This document shows positions 1 to 12,300 of a DNA stretch of 64,000 bases, piece after piece; the first letter of the stretch is position 1, and each line of letters begins with the position of its first letter. The notes under the pieces are model-generated. The model had not been told where the DNA came from and did no database searches. It saw only the letters and a program-made list of their open reading frames with translations. The stretch comes from Hydrangea macrophylla (Eukaryota; Streptophyta; Magnoliopsida; Cornales; Hydrangeaceae): contig CM066985.1 in the NCBI GenBank assembly GCA_033977485.1, positions 75,149,045 to 75,213,044 of the forward strand. The letters run 5' to 3'. The position numbers and the translations under genes are program-made.

Positions 1-619
1 AAACTTTTGGGTAGAAGGATCACACGATCGGATTGTCACCGTACTTTTCTTGAATTTGGATGCATACAAGGTCAATGATGCTTAGCTAACATGATTTAAG
101 AAGTATAATCTTGCAATCAAAGTTCGACATGTTCTCCAAATGTCGTGAAACATGAGGAGAAAATGCTAAAAGGTGATTAAAAGATTATACATCTTTCATC
201 AAGCAAGTATCGTCATCATCTAAAGTAATCCCTTCCGGGCATACAAAAACTTCCTAGCACATAATCTTAATCAAGAATTGATTTCCTAAGATTGAAAGGT
301 TCTATAGAAGCTATCATGCAAAAGTTGGGTTTTGGTCAAATAAGGGACCCTTGACACACATCCGATAGGATGCTTCATATACCAATTCATGGTACGAGGT
401 CGAGGATGATCACACAGTCCCATGATAACTTGACCAATCGGGTTGCCCCGAGCCTCCAAGGTCATAGTTCCGTGCGATCGACTGGCTGGACATGCAACTG
501 AAATGCAACAGGCACACAAAGATTGATTATTATGATTAAAGTGATGTTTTCAAGTCTAATCCTCGAGTGAACCCAAAATCAGGAATTCTGGTCTGCGAAA
601 CCAGAGATTCAGGGTTCGA
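1..619 (-). mobile_element. Internal 5' region of Tat/Ogre-like element G
   Basis: This stretch lies directly downstream (minus strand) of a tRNA-Arg-type primer binding site, so it should be the 5' internal leader of the LTR retrotransposon whose LTR fills 641-3636. I see no gag motif or long open frame. The only sizeable open frame (519 to 286, minus) has no recognisable domain and I treat it as chance. The rest of the element lies left of the window. Confidence 0.6.
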
Positions 620-637
620 TCCCCAGTGGAGTCGCCA
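620..637 (-). promoter_or_regulatory. Primer binding site of element G (tRNA-Arg type)
   Basis: Read on the minus strand the site is TGGCGACTCCACTGGGGA, the primer site typical of Ogre/Tat Ty3 elements and complementary to the 3' end of a tRNA-Arg. It begins three bases after the LTR's terminal CA, which fixes both the element's orientation and the LTR boundary. Confidence 0.75.
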
Positions 638-2180
638 GATTGTGGATATCGCAATTTTCTTACCCACGGCTTTTCTTTTAAAATCCTTTTAATTTAAAAC
701 ACAAAACAATGAGTCGCCACTTATTTTTTTTTAAAAGGGAAATTAAGAAACCTTTTTAAAGTAAACTGATCTTTTAAAAAACCAGAGATTTTCTAGGTCC
801 GGGGATTATGGAATGAGAGGGGAAGGAGCCCGTTGGACTAAAACACCCCCTCTCATCCTATCTCGCGATAGGCCTCTACTTAACATCCTTTTAATCGAAT
901 TAATAATCTAAGCATGTCCTCAACTAATATATGTGTATAAATATACATTACAAAAGCATGTCTAAAGGGTGTAAGATTGCAAGTGATAAAATATCATTTC
1001 AAAAATCACATAATTCAAGTAGCAAGCAACATGGTATGCAATAGGGAACAAGGGAACTCACCCGGGATCCAGCCGCGATATTAAATGTGCAATGCATACA
1101 AATGAAAGAAAATCCTAAAAAAAAGAGTTTCTATTTCAAATATACAAATAAAGCAAGACTTATTTCTAAGGTGTCGTTCATGGGGTCGAAAAATCATTAA
1201 AGATCAAGAAATAAAAATAAACTAAAGAGGAGTTCAAGAAAACATACCTTGATAGCGTTACAAAATAAAGAGTTAGTCGACATACATTAAACAAAACACA
1301 TCATTGAACTCCTAAGTAACTAACTCCAACACAAGGTGAATTCTATTTACAAGTATCAATCTACATGAATGCACATAAACACATGAGTATGAATGAAATA
1401 AAGCTATGAACATTTTATTGATTTGGATCATTTAGCCTCTGGTTTTAAGCTTGACTAATAACTATTAATACATAGTTTAAGCCTTAGGTCACGGAAAGAT
1501 CATTGGGACCATTGTTTGCAAGATATATCAAAATCATGACAGAATTCTGAAAATTGCTGAGAGCAGATTAGAACTTTAAGAAAATAAAAAGCATGCTTCA
1601 TGTGGTTCGATCGTGATGATATTTGGACACAAGATGTCTATATGTGTCTAGTTTCCATCCCAAAAAGAAAATTAGAGTTTCGACGGTTAGATCTCTGGGA
1701 ATTAGACAAAAACTAGACATCACTCAGGGACTTACAACTCTCTGTCCAGAGTTTTTGCATGATTTTCTAAAAATAGTAAAAAAAAATCAGAAGTGCTTTG
1801 GACTTTTTAGGGTAGCTTCCTAACAAATTAAAATATATGGAAAAATTTATTTTGGACCAAGAACACTTAATTAAGGTTCTGATCTACTTATTTCAAAAGA
1901 GTATTATTGTTTTGAAACTCTGAACAGATTATAGTTGTTCCACAAAACCATTGACCAAACTACCCTAAACATGAAGCTTCCTTAAAACAAAAATTACAGT
2001 AGTGGAACTTTGAGTTATAAACACTTTCCCAACAGTTTCATTCAATTTCAACGGTCTAATATTGAACTAAAAATCCTTGATCACAGGTGGTCATTGAATT
2101 CACTGCACCGTTTGTTCAAGTTCAACTTAGTTGGTTAATTCCAACTAATAAACCATGAAGTTGGGTTTAATTCAAACTAC

Positions 2181-2560
2181 TTCTCCTACCATTTTATGGT
2201 CATTGGAGACTAAAGACTTACATGTTTGTGGATTTTGATGAAGTATGAAATGACTTTCACAAAATCTCAAAAAAAAATGAACTCAAACTTATGGACAAAA
2301 GCTTGGATTCATATTGTTACTCCTACCACTTGATGGTCATTGGAGACTAAAGATACACACATGTAGATTTTAATGAAGTATGAAGAGCTTCACAAAACCT
2401 AAGAAAATGATTAGGCTAAGCCATAGAGATGGACTTAAACTAAGCTACTTCTCCTACCATTTAATGGTCATTGGAGATTAATAACACTTGAACTTATGGG
2501 TTTTAATGAAGTATAAGGAACTTCACAAAACCTTGAAATAATAAGCTCAAACTATGGATG
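2181..2560. repeat. Diverged ~130-bp tandem repeat inside the G LTR
   Basis: Three successive units begin CTCCTACCA-TT-ATGGTCATTGG at about 2183, 2321 and 2452. Each ends in a GAAGTAT-CTTCACAAAACC-like stretch. The units differ by substitutions and small indels, so the array is old. Confidence 0.75.
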
Positions 2561-3189
2561 AAGTTTGGACTCATTGACTCAACATACTAAGATCAACCTC
2601 AACCCCTTTATGAATCATAAGTTCATAAGAATATTGAGGGATTCTAAACACAAAGGTTCAAGTAAGACATTGAAAGTCTCATGAACCTAAGAAATAAACA
2701 TAATCAAAGAAAATGGACCAAGGTTTTATTTCAAGATTTATTTAACCTTTAAACACTAAACCATTTTGATCCAAACTAATGAGATGAAAGCTCAATCACA
2801 ATATATATGTGGTGTGTGATGAAATGAGGTGAGAAGAGAGGTTTTAAAAATGTGTAAAAGGTCCTAGATATCTAAATATTCTGATTGAGCTACTAATAAA
2901 CTAATTAGTTTAGAGTTTTACCTCTAAGTATCCTCAATTTCTTGGCTTCTTTAAGACCTTCTAAGTAATGATCAAACCCTTCTTCCAATTCTACTACTCT
3001 TCCTCTATTTAGAAAATTTTTGAAGGAGAATCAATCTTGGGATCCTAACATTCTAATATTCCATCCCTAATAATGGGATATACACCTTCTATAGATAGGC
3101 AATCATTAGGGGGTCATTTTGGGAAATTCACAGCCAAAACCCTAATTCCCACCGCCTTTTGATGTTATAAACCGACCTACTTTTGGACA

Positions 3190-3450
3190 GGCTGTCACAA
3201 AAATGCGGCACTCGCTGAATGCCAGAACGACACTCAGTGAATGTCGACACGGCATTCTCTGAATGCCTCAACGGCACTCATGGAATGCCGCGTACAACTC
3301 CATGGACTGCCGTCTTTTTTAGAATTTTCAAATTTAGCGGCACTTGAAACATTTTATCGGCAGTTAATGGATGTCGGTGTGGCTTTTCCTGAATGTCGTT
3401 CCGGCAGTTAGGAAGTGCCGCAACGGTAGCCCGTGACTGCCGCAAATCCG
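3190..3450. repeat. Hairpin-rich CGGCA/TGCCG repeat block in the G LTR
   Basis: About ten short degenerate units, each carrying CGGCACT or CGGCATT and the complement AATGCCG or AGTGCCG, occur at 20-30 base intervals. Many adjacent units can pair to form stem-loops. The block is GC-rich compared with the AT-rich LTR around it. Confidence 0.7.
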
Positions 3451-3636
3451 CCTAAGTGTCATTTTGCCTCTATTCTCCTCTTTCTTTCTTTTTTGCTTTT
3501 TGTTTAGGTATGAGAGTCTTTCAAAGAGTTTGAATCATCTTTGGAAGTCGTAGATTAGTTGGACGCTTGTCATCATCGGATCTTAGAGGTAGTACTCCCC
3601 TTAACTCGATGTTTGGTCAAAATCGGGGTGTCTACA

Positions 3637-4276
3637 ATACCCCCTGCCAAAAATCTTCTTCGAAGTCAGGTCCTGCAAGAAACAACCATGAGGTAAGGAG
3701 ACAACACCGCAATTGTGGTCTTTAGCTAGACGGTTAACAGACAGAAGATTATAGGCAAAGTTGGGAACATAATAAACAGAAGAGAGAGTAATATCGGGAG
3801 TCAAATGAATATTACCCTGACTATGAACAGGGATAGTACTTCCATATGCAATACACACTGACTGATAATTAGGAGTGCAAGGAGAAATAAAACCGGAATA
3901 CTCACCAGTCATATGATTAGAAGCACCAAAATCCAGAATCCATTTGGGATGGGCCGATTTACCAAGAAGAGCAGTAGGTGTACCGGTGGATACAGCAGCC
4001 GTAGGGCCTGCACGGTAGAGCCCGAAGCAGAGGAGGAAGCACCTAAACCCAAATAGGACTAAAGCTGGGCAGTTTGGGACTGAAGTTGACTAAAATCAAG
4101 GGAACATGAAACAACCTCAACAACGGCACCCATACGAGGAGCACTTTTCCCGCAACCAGCGGGGGGCTTGTTCTTAGCAAATTGTTGGTGTAATTCTGGA
4201 TGCAGGTTAAAACAATAATCCATAGTATGGCCCGACTTCCGGCAATGCTAACCAAAAATAATATTATGTTAGTCAT
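3637..4276 (-). pseudogene. Copia polyprotein fragment (zinc knuckle to pre-integrase)
   Basis: This is a broken piece of a Ty1/Copia Gag-Pol, read right to left. Around 4245-4200 one frame gives a nucleocapsid knuckle (HCRKSGHTMDYCF; its first cysteine is lost to a stop). After a frameshift a protease-like WILDFGASNHMTG motif (about 3940-3905) leads into the gag-pre-integrase region ending DLTSKKIFGRG near 3640. At least one stop and one frameshift interrupt it. It stops exactly where the LTR of element G begins, so the rest was displaced to the left by that insertion. No LTR of its own is visible. Confidence 0.8.
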
Positions 4277-4492
4277 TTTGGTCAGGTACAGGAGTAAAAA
4301 CGTCCGAAAGTTTTTATAAAAAAAAATTTTTAAATGAAAAGAAAAAAAAATTTAAAAAAAAAGTGACTTGGGGCTTTTTACTGAATACCAAAAGTAGCGA
4401 GGAATTTATTAACAAAATGACAAAAAATAACTAACATAATATTATCCCATGCCATTTGTTATTTTGTGAATAAGGTCAGTCTTATGCATCTA
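4277..4492. other. AT-rich spacer
   Basis: The spacer is A-rich (runs of A and T at 4318-4365) with no gene signal. It ends with the ATCTA copy (4488-4492) that serves as the left target-site duplication of solo LTR F. Confidence 0.5.
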
Positions 4493-4951
4493 TGTCACAC
4501 CCCAACCCGCCCCCGCGGGCTAGGACACGTGTAACAAAGCCAACAAGAACTAAACAATCATTTTTTGTAACGTTCCAAAAATAACATTTTAAACTGAAAT
4601 ACCAAGGGTAAAATAGCTTTTTATCAAACAAATTAATAAAGAGAAATAAAATAAAGTTTTAAAATTATCGAATGGTATAGCATCATTCCCTCTGTTAAAC
4701 AAGAATTAAAATACCAAAATATCACCAAAACACTTTAAAATATTTTTAAAACTTTAATCCACAATTCATATTATAAGAATTTAATATAAAACCAAAACAT
4801 AAGTTTATCTCCAAAACTCCAAACACTAGGAGTATAACTACTCATATAAACTCATCTGCATATGAACATATTAAACATTAACCATTAATCTCGAGCTATC
4901 CCAGAATCCCGTCAGTTCAACGCTTCTCACTGTGATGCTCGTCTGAACCTG

Positions 4952-6599
4952 TGACAAGCGGGGGTATTTGTAAAATACAACCACGCTAAAAAAAGAAAAT
5001 ATACTAAATTAGTCTAAAATTCCTTTATTTATCTGCAATTTGAATTGCAATGCCAGTTTGTACACAATTTGATTAAACTATGATAAGTGGTATTGTTTAG
5101 TGGTTATTCGTGCAGATTACTATTGCTGTGTGAGGAATTGGATAAGAATGATAAAAGGAGGTGCTTGGTTGTAAGGAAGACAAGTCAAAAATGAAAAGAG
5201 AGTTTCGAGCGATCGAAGAAGTCTCGAGCGATCGAGGTTTCGATCGATCGAATGCAATTCAAGCGCTCGAAGATCCCAGAAGTTCAATCGATCGAGAGAT
5301 GTTCGATCGATCGAACATGGCTTTTATCATATTTTACGCGCACGCAGCAGAAACAGATTTTTAACCCTAGCATTAGGTTTTTGTTATATATATTCGTATT
5401 GTATACATCCGAAAGGACGCCCACTTTTACTTGTCATCAGTTTCATAGAGAGTAGAGAGCTTTGTCTTCTTGTTTTGTAGGTTTTTCAAAGATTATTGGC
5501 TTTGTAGCTTGGATTCTCTTAGTTTAATCAAAGTTCTTCTTTCCAGGTTAGTCCTTTATTGTTTTATTTACATTTTTGCACGTAGGTTATAGTAGTATAA
5601 TCTGTTATCTCGTAGTTTTGCATGTTAGGTAGTTTAAACCTTTAAGTTTTCAAAGATTACATGATTAAATCACAACCAAACAATACTTTAATGAATCTTT
5701 ACGTTGAAAACACATCTGAGACTCTTCAGACTATGTCTGAGTAGTCCCCAGGTTGGGAGATCATGATGAAATCGTGATCTTAAGCCTCTGCCATGCAGCA
5801 GAATAATTCCTGTGTTCGATCGATCGAAGTTAGTTCGATCGATCGGACCAGAGACATTGTCAATCGATCGAAGACATTTCGATCGATCGAGAGATGAAGA
5901 TGTTCGATCGATCGAAAGCGCATCGATCGATCGAACTCTCTGATTCTTGAGAACATTCTATGTAGTATTTCTAGACTTTTTGCTTTACTGATTTGTTATC
6001 AAACTGTCCCCAAGCGCTCAGTTTGTCAAAGCAGTCTTTAAACTTAAAGCCTTAAGGCATTTTTCTTCAATATCTTTTGCAAACCACCCTCAATGCTATT
6101 ACCATTGTAGGTGCGAGTCTTAACTATTATTTTAAACTGCTTTTATGTGTTTCAAACTTAATTGTGATGACATAGTTCCGGTCATGAAAGGGCTATGGAT
6201 TCTTTATCCTAAGAGAAATACGGAATACTGTAGAGGATGTACTCCTTTGAGCTTCAACGTAATTGCATGGTAGAAGGCTAGGTCGCGGTGGATTCGTGTA
6301 ATCCCAACATTCCCTTTTATTAAGAAAAACACGTTTTAAAATAGTGCTTTAATTTGTTAGTTAGTCGTTAGTTTAATTTAGTTTAATTGCTTTATCTTTA
6401 GTAGTTGATAAACCGTGGAACTTTGTGTTCTACATTCTTTTAAAATATTGATTTTTATTTTCCTTTTTAGAGATTAATCTAGGTATTTAGTTTAACACCT
6501 TCCCTGTGGGATCGACCTGGACTTAACCAGATTACTACTTACACGATTACCTACACCTGGGTATAGCACACAAGTGCACACAGAAAAATTATCGCGTCA
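4952..6599 (+). repeat. 5' LTR of element A
   Basis: It starts TGACAAGCGGGGG and ends ATCGCGTCA. A TATA-like TATATATT lies at 5395-5402. The LTR carries two clusters of the palindromic motif TTCGATCGATCGAA and its variants (about 5205-5316 and 5817-5935). Its last ~120 bp (ACACCTTCCCTGTGGGATCG onward) match the end of element B's LTR although the rest of the two LTRs differ. Confidence 0.93.
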
Positions 6600-6605
6600 A
6601 GTTTT

Positions 6606-6623
6606 TGGCACCGTTGCCGGGGA
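6606..6623 (+). promoter_or_regulatory. Primer binding site of element A (tRNA-Asp)
   Basis: TGGCACCGTTGCCGGGGA is complementary to the 3' end of plant tRNA-Asp(GUC) except at one base (A where element B has G). It starts six bases after the LTR end, which is usual for Athila elements. Confidence 0.9.
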
Positions 6624-6728
6624 AGGCGACAAGCTAATGCTTAGATTACCTCAATTTATCCTTATCTCTTTCTATTTTCCTTTTTCTTTTATTCTTTAGA
6701 TTAAAAACTACTTAGGGTCTTTCCCTTT

Positions 6729-8075
6729 ATGTCCGATAATTCCATCGAAGGAATTTACGGAAACCCACTCTACTCATCCGATTCATCTAGTTCTATTAAT
6801 CCTTTAGTAACACCAACAGATTCAATGGCCGATAATCAAAGTGAAAATGGTAAGAATGTCATCGTACCAATTGACGATTCGCTTCGTCCTTTGTACGATC
6901 TCATGACACCTGAACATGCGCCTACGCCTTCTTGTATTCTCATTCCACCCCATGCAGGCGAATTTCAATTTCACAATGGAATGATTCAACTCCTTCCTAC
7001 CTTCCATGGAATGGAGAGCGAGAAGGCGTATCTACATGTCAAGGATTATGAGGATGTTTGTAAAACTTTCTCACAGAATTGTCCTATAGACGTGACACAT
7101 CTAATGTTATTTCCCTTCACCCTGAAGGATAAAGCAAAAGCGTGGTTACTCACCTTAAAACCTAATTCAATCTACACCTGGCATGCGATGAACACTGCTT
7201 TCCTAAAAAAATTCTTTCCACCTCGCATGACCACCGAGCTTAAACGACAAATAAACTCTTACAAACAAAAGACCAATGAAACCTTCACCCAAACTTGGGA
7301 GCGTTTCAAGGATTTGCTACTATCATGCCCACATCACGGGTACGAGAAATGGAAAACCATAAGCTACTTTTATGAAGGGTTAAATGGTGAAACTAAAAAG
7401 TTGGTCGAGACCATGAGTTCAGGGCCATTTCTTCGCAAAAACACTGAAGAAGTTGAAGCTCACTTCGAGTGGTTAGCTGAGCATGCCCATGAGTGGTCGA
7501 ATTCGAAAGATATCCCATGCTCACAGATATCCTGTGTGGAAGAGAAAAGTTTATACCAACTAAAAAGTGAGTATCATCTGATGAATAAGTATGAAGAACT
7601 AGTTAAGAAAGTAGAAGAGTTGGGAATGAAAGGAGAGAGTTCTAGGCAGGTATTACCTGAAGAACTATGCGGCACATGCAACATATTGGGACACACTACT
7701 CAATACTGTCCCAATGTGCCGTATTTTCAAGAACAACCCCCCATGGAAATGAATGCCATGCAAGGGTATAGGGGGGCGGGGAATTCCTACAACAATTATA
7801 ATTCACAAAGTAATAATAATCGATGGAATCACCCCGGTTTTGATTGGAAAAATGATGCTGGGACACAAAACCAATTTCAACAACACCAGCCCTACAATAA
7901 CAACAATCAATATCAAGGGCAATACAACAGGGAGTCCCAGCCATTTCATCAAAATAGATCAAACAACTACAACCAAGCTCAACCCTCTAACAATCAACAA
8001 GCGAATGTTTACGTGCCACCTCACAAAAAGGTGCAAGAGGAAGATCCACTCTCTAACGCGAATTTAACACAATAG
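6729..8075 (+). pseudogene. gag of element A (Athila-like)
   Basis: This frame encodes the capsid/nucleocapsid protein that packages the retrotransposon RNA. The first 448 codons are open. Residues ~110-260 match the retrotransposon gag domain (LMLFPFTLKDKAKAWL, later LLSCPHHGYEKW). An intact CX2CX4HX4C knuckle (CGTCNILGHTTQYC) sits near residue 314, followed by an Asn/Gln-rich tail. The frame is closed by TAG at 8073-8075 and TGA at 8127-8129, after which the same frame runs on into protease, so the original product was a single Gag-Pol reading frame. The ATG at 6729 aligns with the start of element B's gag and is probably authentic. Confidence 0.9.
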
Positions 8076-8222
8076 TTAATTCAAATGATGAGTAAAATGT
8101 CCGCGACATTTGAAAGAATGGATGCATGACAAGAGGGTTCGAGTGGCACGTTTCCTGCTCAACCACTTCCAAATCCTAAGGGATTCAACAATGGTTCCAA
8201 TAACCATGAGCATGCCAAAGCC

Positions 8223-9122
8223 GTGACAACTTTGAGAAGCGACAAGGTCATAGGGCAAAACATGCCTCACTCTACTCCCGAGGATTATGAAGAGGAGGAA
8301 GTGGTGACTAAGAGCAAACTATCTACTCAGGAAGAGGAGCAACTCAATAATAACGAACCATTGGTTGAAAGAGATGAAGCTCCTAAACGAGTAGAAGAAG
8401 TTGAGAGAAGGCCCAGAAAGGAGCTTGCCATTGACGAATTACCTAAATACCCTTTCCCTGCGCCTTACCCTCAAAGGCTTAAGAAACCCCAAAACGAGGC
8501 AAAGAATCAGGAGTTCTTGGACTTGTTCAAACAAGTTAAAATCAATCTCCCACTCCTTGATGCAATCAAACAAGCGCCAGTCTATGCTAAGTATCTAAAA
8601 GACTTATGCACGGTTAAAAGGAGGCAAAGTGTAAAGAAACATGCCTATATCGCTTGCCAAGCAAGCACAATCATTCAAAATGAATTGCCTCCGAAGCTGA
8701 AAGACCCTGGCACCCCAACTGTCTCATGTCAAATTGGAAATCAAAGGATAGACAATGCACTCCTTGATCTAGGAGCGAGTGTAAACCTGTTGCCATACTC
8801 AGTTTATAAACAGCTAGGGTTGGGTGAACTCAAACCTACCCGAGTTACGTTACAACTGGCAGACAAGTCAGTCAAATACCCTAGAGGAGTACTGGAGGAC
8901 GTTCTGGTGCAGATAGACACTGTTGTCTTCCCGGTCAATTTTGTGATTTTGGACATTGAACCTGTGTCTAATCAATGTTCACAAATCCCGGTGATTTTTG
9001 GACGTCCATTCCTCAACACCATAGATGCCATGATCAAAATAAGAAGTGGTATCATGACCATCGTATTTGGGAACATGACATTAAATGTCAAGATATTCTC
9101 AAATCCCCGACCTGACGAATAG
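8223..9122 (+). pseudogene. Protease segment of element A Gag-Pol
   Basis: This continues the gag reading frame; I do not regard its first ATG as a true start. A charged linker (about residues 20-80) is followed by an aspartic protease fold. The catalytic motif is DLGASVNLLP near residue 182, the DLGAS variant usual in Athila proteins, and the flap/ILD region ends VIFGRPFLNT. The segment would process Gag-Pol in virus-like particles. An in-frame TAG at 9120-9122 interrupts the passage to RT. Confidence 0.88.
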
Positions 9123-9197
9123 GAAGACGAAGAGGAAGTCAACCACATTGAGACGGTCATCGAAGATGAGGCCGATTCCGTTGACTATAAAGATCCT

Positions 9198-10421
9198 TTG
9201 GAAGTAGTAGTGGCACAATGTGACGCAGTCTACAAACCTAACGATTCAACTCCATTGGACGCTGCCATAAATCATGCCTGCCTCATGATGGAAACTAAAG
9301 AGGAGGATAGAGCTGAATGCATGTGGGTCACACCATATGAACCCTTGCCTCCAAAAACGAAGTTAGCCATGCCTTCGAACTTTCAGTTTCTCGATTTAGA
9401 ATTAAAGGAGCTTCCAAAAGAGCTCAAATACGCTTTTTTGGGGACTGAAAAGACTTATCCTGTGATAATCTCAGCCACGTTGAATTCTGAACAAGAGGAC
9501 AAGTTAATTCAAATGCTCAAACAGCATAAGGGAGCATTAAGATGGACTATTGCTGACCTAAAATGCATAAGCCCATCTATTTGCACTCATAATATATATC
9601 TGGATGAAGACGCTAAACCTTCGTGACAAATGCAAAGGCGTCTGAATCCCAATATGCAAGAAGTCGTTAAAAAGGAAGTCCTAAAACTTCTTGACATTGG
9701 GTTTATATATCCTATCTCTGACAGCCCTTGGGTTAGTCCAACCCAGGTGGTACCCAAAAAGGCTGGTATAACGGTTATCCCAAATAAAGACGGCGAGTTA
9801 GTACCAACACGCGTCCCTGCTGGATGGCGAATATGTATTGATTATCGAAAGTTGAATACTGTGACCCGAAAAGACCACTTTCCATTGCCATTCATGGATC
9901 AAATGCTAGAAAGAGTGGCGGGTCATAAATATTACTGTTTCTTGGACGGATATAGTGGCTACAATCAAATTGAAATTGCTCTTGAAGATCAGGAGAAAAC
10001 GACATTCACGTGTCCATTCGGTACATTCACCTATCGTCGTATGCCCTTCGGTTTATGTAACGCACCTGCTACCTTTCAGCGGTACATGTTGAGCATATTC
10101 AATGATATGGTCAAACACACACTCGAGGTCTTTATGGACGACTTCTCAGTGTTTGGCCATAGTTTCAATAACTGCCTGGATAACCTTGAGAAAGTGTTAG
10201 CAAGATGCGAGGATAAATACTTAGTACTAAACTGGGAAAAGTGTCACTTCATGGTAACCAAGGGAATTGTCCTCGGCCACATTATTTCCGATAAAGGTAT
10301 CCAAGTCGATAAAGCGAAAATCGATATTATCTCAAACTTACCGGTCCCCCGTATAGTTAAAGACATCCGCTCTTTTTCTGGAACACGAAGGATTTTATCG
10401 TCGATTTATCCAAAACTTTAG
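9198..10421 (+). pseudogene. Reverse transcriptase segment of element A Gag-Pol
   Basis: Same reading frame as gag and protease. A TGA at 9624-9626 sits where the family has arginine (a CGA to TGA change) and splits it. RT motifs follow in order: WVSPTQVVPKK, WRICIDYRKLN, FLDGYSGYNQI, FGLCNAPATFQ and the catalytic FMDDFSVFG box (around 10132-10160), then GHIISDKGIQVD. Near 10375-10390, after DIRSF, the protein shifts frame. The connection domain therefore continues in frame 1 up to a TAG at about 10636. The enzyme would copy element RNA into cDNA but is inactive here. Confidence 0.9.
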
Positions 10422-10677
10422 TGCGATCTCTCAACCACTGTGCCAACTCTTAGTCAAAGACGCACCTTTCGAGTGGTCAGATAACTGTCAAACATCTTTT
10501 GACGCACTAAAGGAACACCTTGCCTCCGCACCGATAATACAGGCACCCGACTGGGGTTTGCCATTTGAACTAATGTGCGACGCTAGTGACTACGCCATTG
10601 GTGCAGTCCTAGGACAGAGGAAGGATAATAAGCCCTAGGTAATATACTATGCCAGCCGAACACTCAACGAAGCTCAA

Positions 10678-12300
10678 ATGAACTATACAACCACCGAGAA
10701 AGAGCTACTAGCAATAGTCTTCGCTCTAGACAAATTCAGGTCTTATCTGATAGGGTCCCCAATCGTCTGTTTTATAGACCACTCGGCCCTCAAGTACCTA
10801 TTATCTAAGAAGGACGAGAGGCAAAGGCTTATCCGCTGGATACTCCTGCTCCAGGAATTCGATATCACAATCAAGGATAAAAAGGGAGTAGAGAATGTAG
10901 TTGCCGACCATCTATCTCGGTTGACATTTATTGACAACACTGAACCCGTACCAATAAAAGATGAATTCCCAGACGAGCAACTGATGGCTATTTCCAGTTT
11001 GCCTTGGTACGCAGATATAATAAATTACCTTATTACGGGAGAGACCCCAAGTCATTGGTCAAATCAGGACAAGGAACGGTTCCTTTCGTTCGCACGTCAT
11101 TTCTTTTTTGATGACCCCTACCTATTCAAGTATTGTGCTGATCAGGTCATCAGACGTTGCGTCCCGAATGAGGACATAACTGTAATTTTGGCCTCCTGTC
11201 ATTATGAAGCCTGCGGTGGCCATTTTGCCTCCCAAAAGACCGCACAAAAAGTCCTACACAGTAGCTTCTATTGGCCCACCATGTTCAAAGATGCCTATTC
11301 TTTTTGTAAATCATGCCAACGCTGTCAGAAGCTTGGTATAATTTCGAAAAGGAACTCTATGCCCTTAACCCCTATTATCACAATTGAAATATTCGATTGT
11401 TGGGGCATAGACTTTATGGGCCCGTTTCCTAAATCAAATAACTGCGAATACATACTCCTAGCTGTGGAGTATGTATCAAAATGGGTGAAAGCGATACCAA
11501 TGAGACGCAATGACCACAAAACAGTAATGTCCTTCCTTAAGGAAAATATCCTATCGCATTTTGGAACCACAAAAGCATTAATAAATGACCAAGGCAAGCA
11601 CTTTTGCAATAGGCCTTTGGAATCACTACTCAAGAAATACGGGGTGAATCATAAGATCGCTCTAGCCTACCACCCACAAACAAACGGGCAGGCAGAGTTG
11701 GCTAACCGTGAAATCAAGCATATACTAGAAAAGACGGTTAGTTTCAACAGGAAAGACTGGGCTTATAAACTGACTGATGCTTTATGGGCATACCGCACGG
11801 CCTTTAAGAAAAATCTGGGGATGTCCCCATATAGGTTAGTGTACGGTAAGGCATGTCACCTTCCTGTCGAAATTGAGCATAAAGCATATTGGGCGACACG
11901 CTCATTAAACTTCGACATTAAAGAGGGAGGTCATCTCCGAAAACTCCAGTTGGCTGAATTGGAAGAAATACGTCGAGATGCATATGACAATGCTAAACTT
12001 CACAAGGAAAGGTTGAAGGCTCGCCATGACAGAACAATTTTTCAAAAATCTTTCGAGCCGGGGCAGAAAGTTTTATTATACTATTCTCGCCTTCATCTCT
12101 TCCCAGGAAAACTCCGATCTCGGTGGACAGGACCCTTCATAGTCAAATCTGTCTTTCCACATGGGGCCGTCGAGTTATTTAATCCTAAGAACGACGGAAG
12201 TTTCAAGGTTAATGGCCAAAGGTTAAAACCGTTCTTAGAGGATTTCCAACCCGAGGTCGAGCACATCCAACTGGATGAGCCCGATTATTCCTCGACCTAG
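10678..12300 (+). pseudogene. RNase H and integrase segment of element A
   Basis: The open frame of 540 codons continues Gag-Pol after the frameshift and TAG; its first Met ([14 protein letters not shown]) is inside RNase H. RNase H runs to VVADHLSRL. Integrase follows with an H2C2 zinc site (HYEACGGH, then CKSCQRC). The core has aspartates in [11 protein letters not shown] and NDQGKHF and glutamate in [12 protein letters not shown]. The C-terminal domain ends near KPFLEDF. The second D sits in NDQG rather than the usual SDGG or SDQG. The C-terminal tail from [13 protein letters not shown] is the part retained in element B. Confidence 0.92.

Larger units (their letters stand above)
641..3636 (-). 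mobile_element. 5' LTR of Tat/Ogre-like Ty3 element G
   Basis: On the minus strand the LTR opens TGTAGACACCCCG at 3636 and closes in CCACA at 641, three bases before the primer site. At 2,996 bp it is long, as usual for Tat/Ogre elements. It contains a diverged tandem repeat (2181-2560) and a hairpin-rich GC block (3190-3450), listed separately. The base after the LTR on the right (3637) is Copia-derived sequence, so G inserted into an older Copia copy. The other LTR and the matching TSD (expected ATACC) are outside the window. The family call rests on PBS type and LTR start, not on coding domains. Confidence 0.7.

Noticed and set aside
595..640. tRNA-like 3' end (GGTTCGATCCCCAGTGGAGTCGCCA spread over 613-637)
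   Set aside because: No anticodon or D arm is present. It is explained as the complement of the tRNA-Arg primer site of element G.
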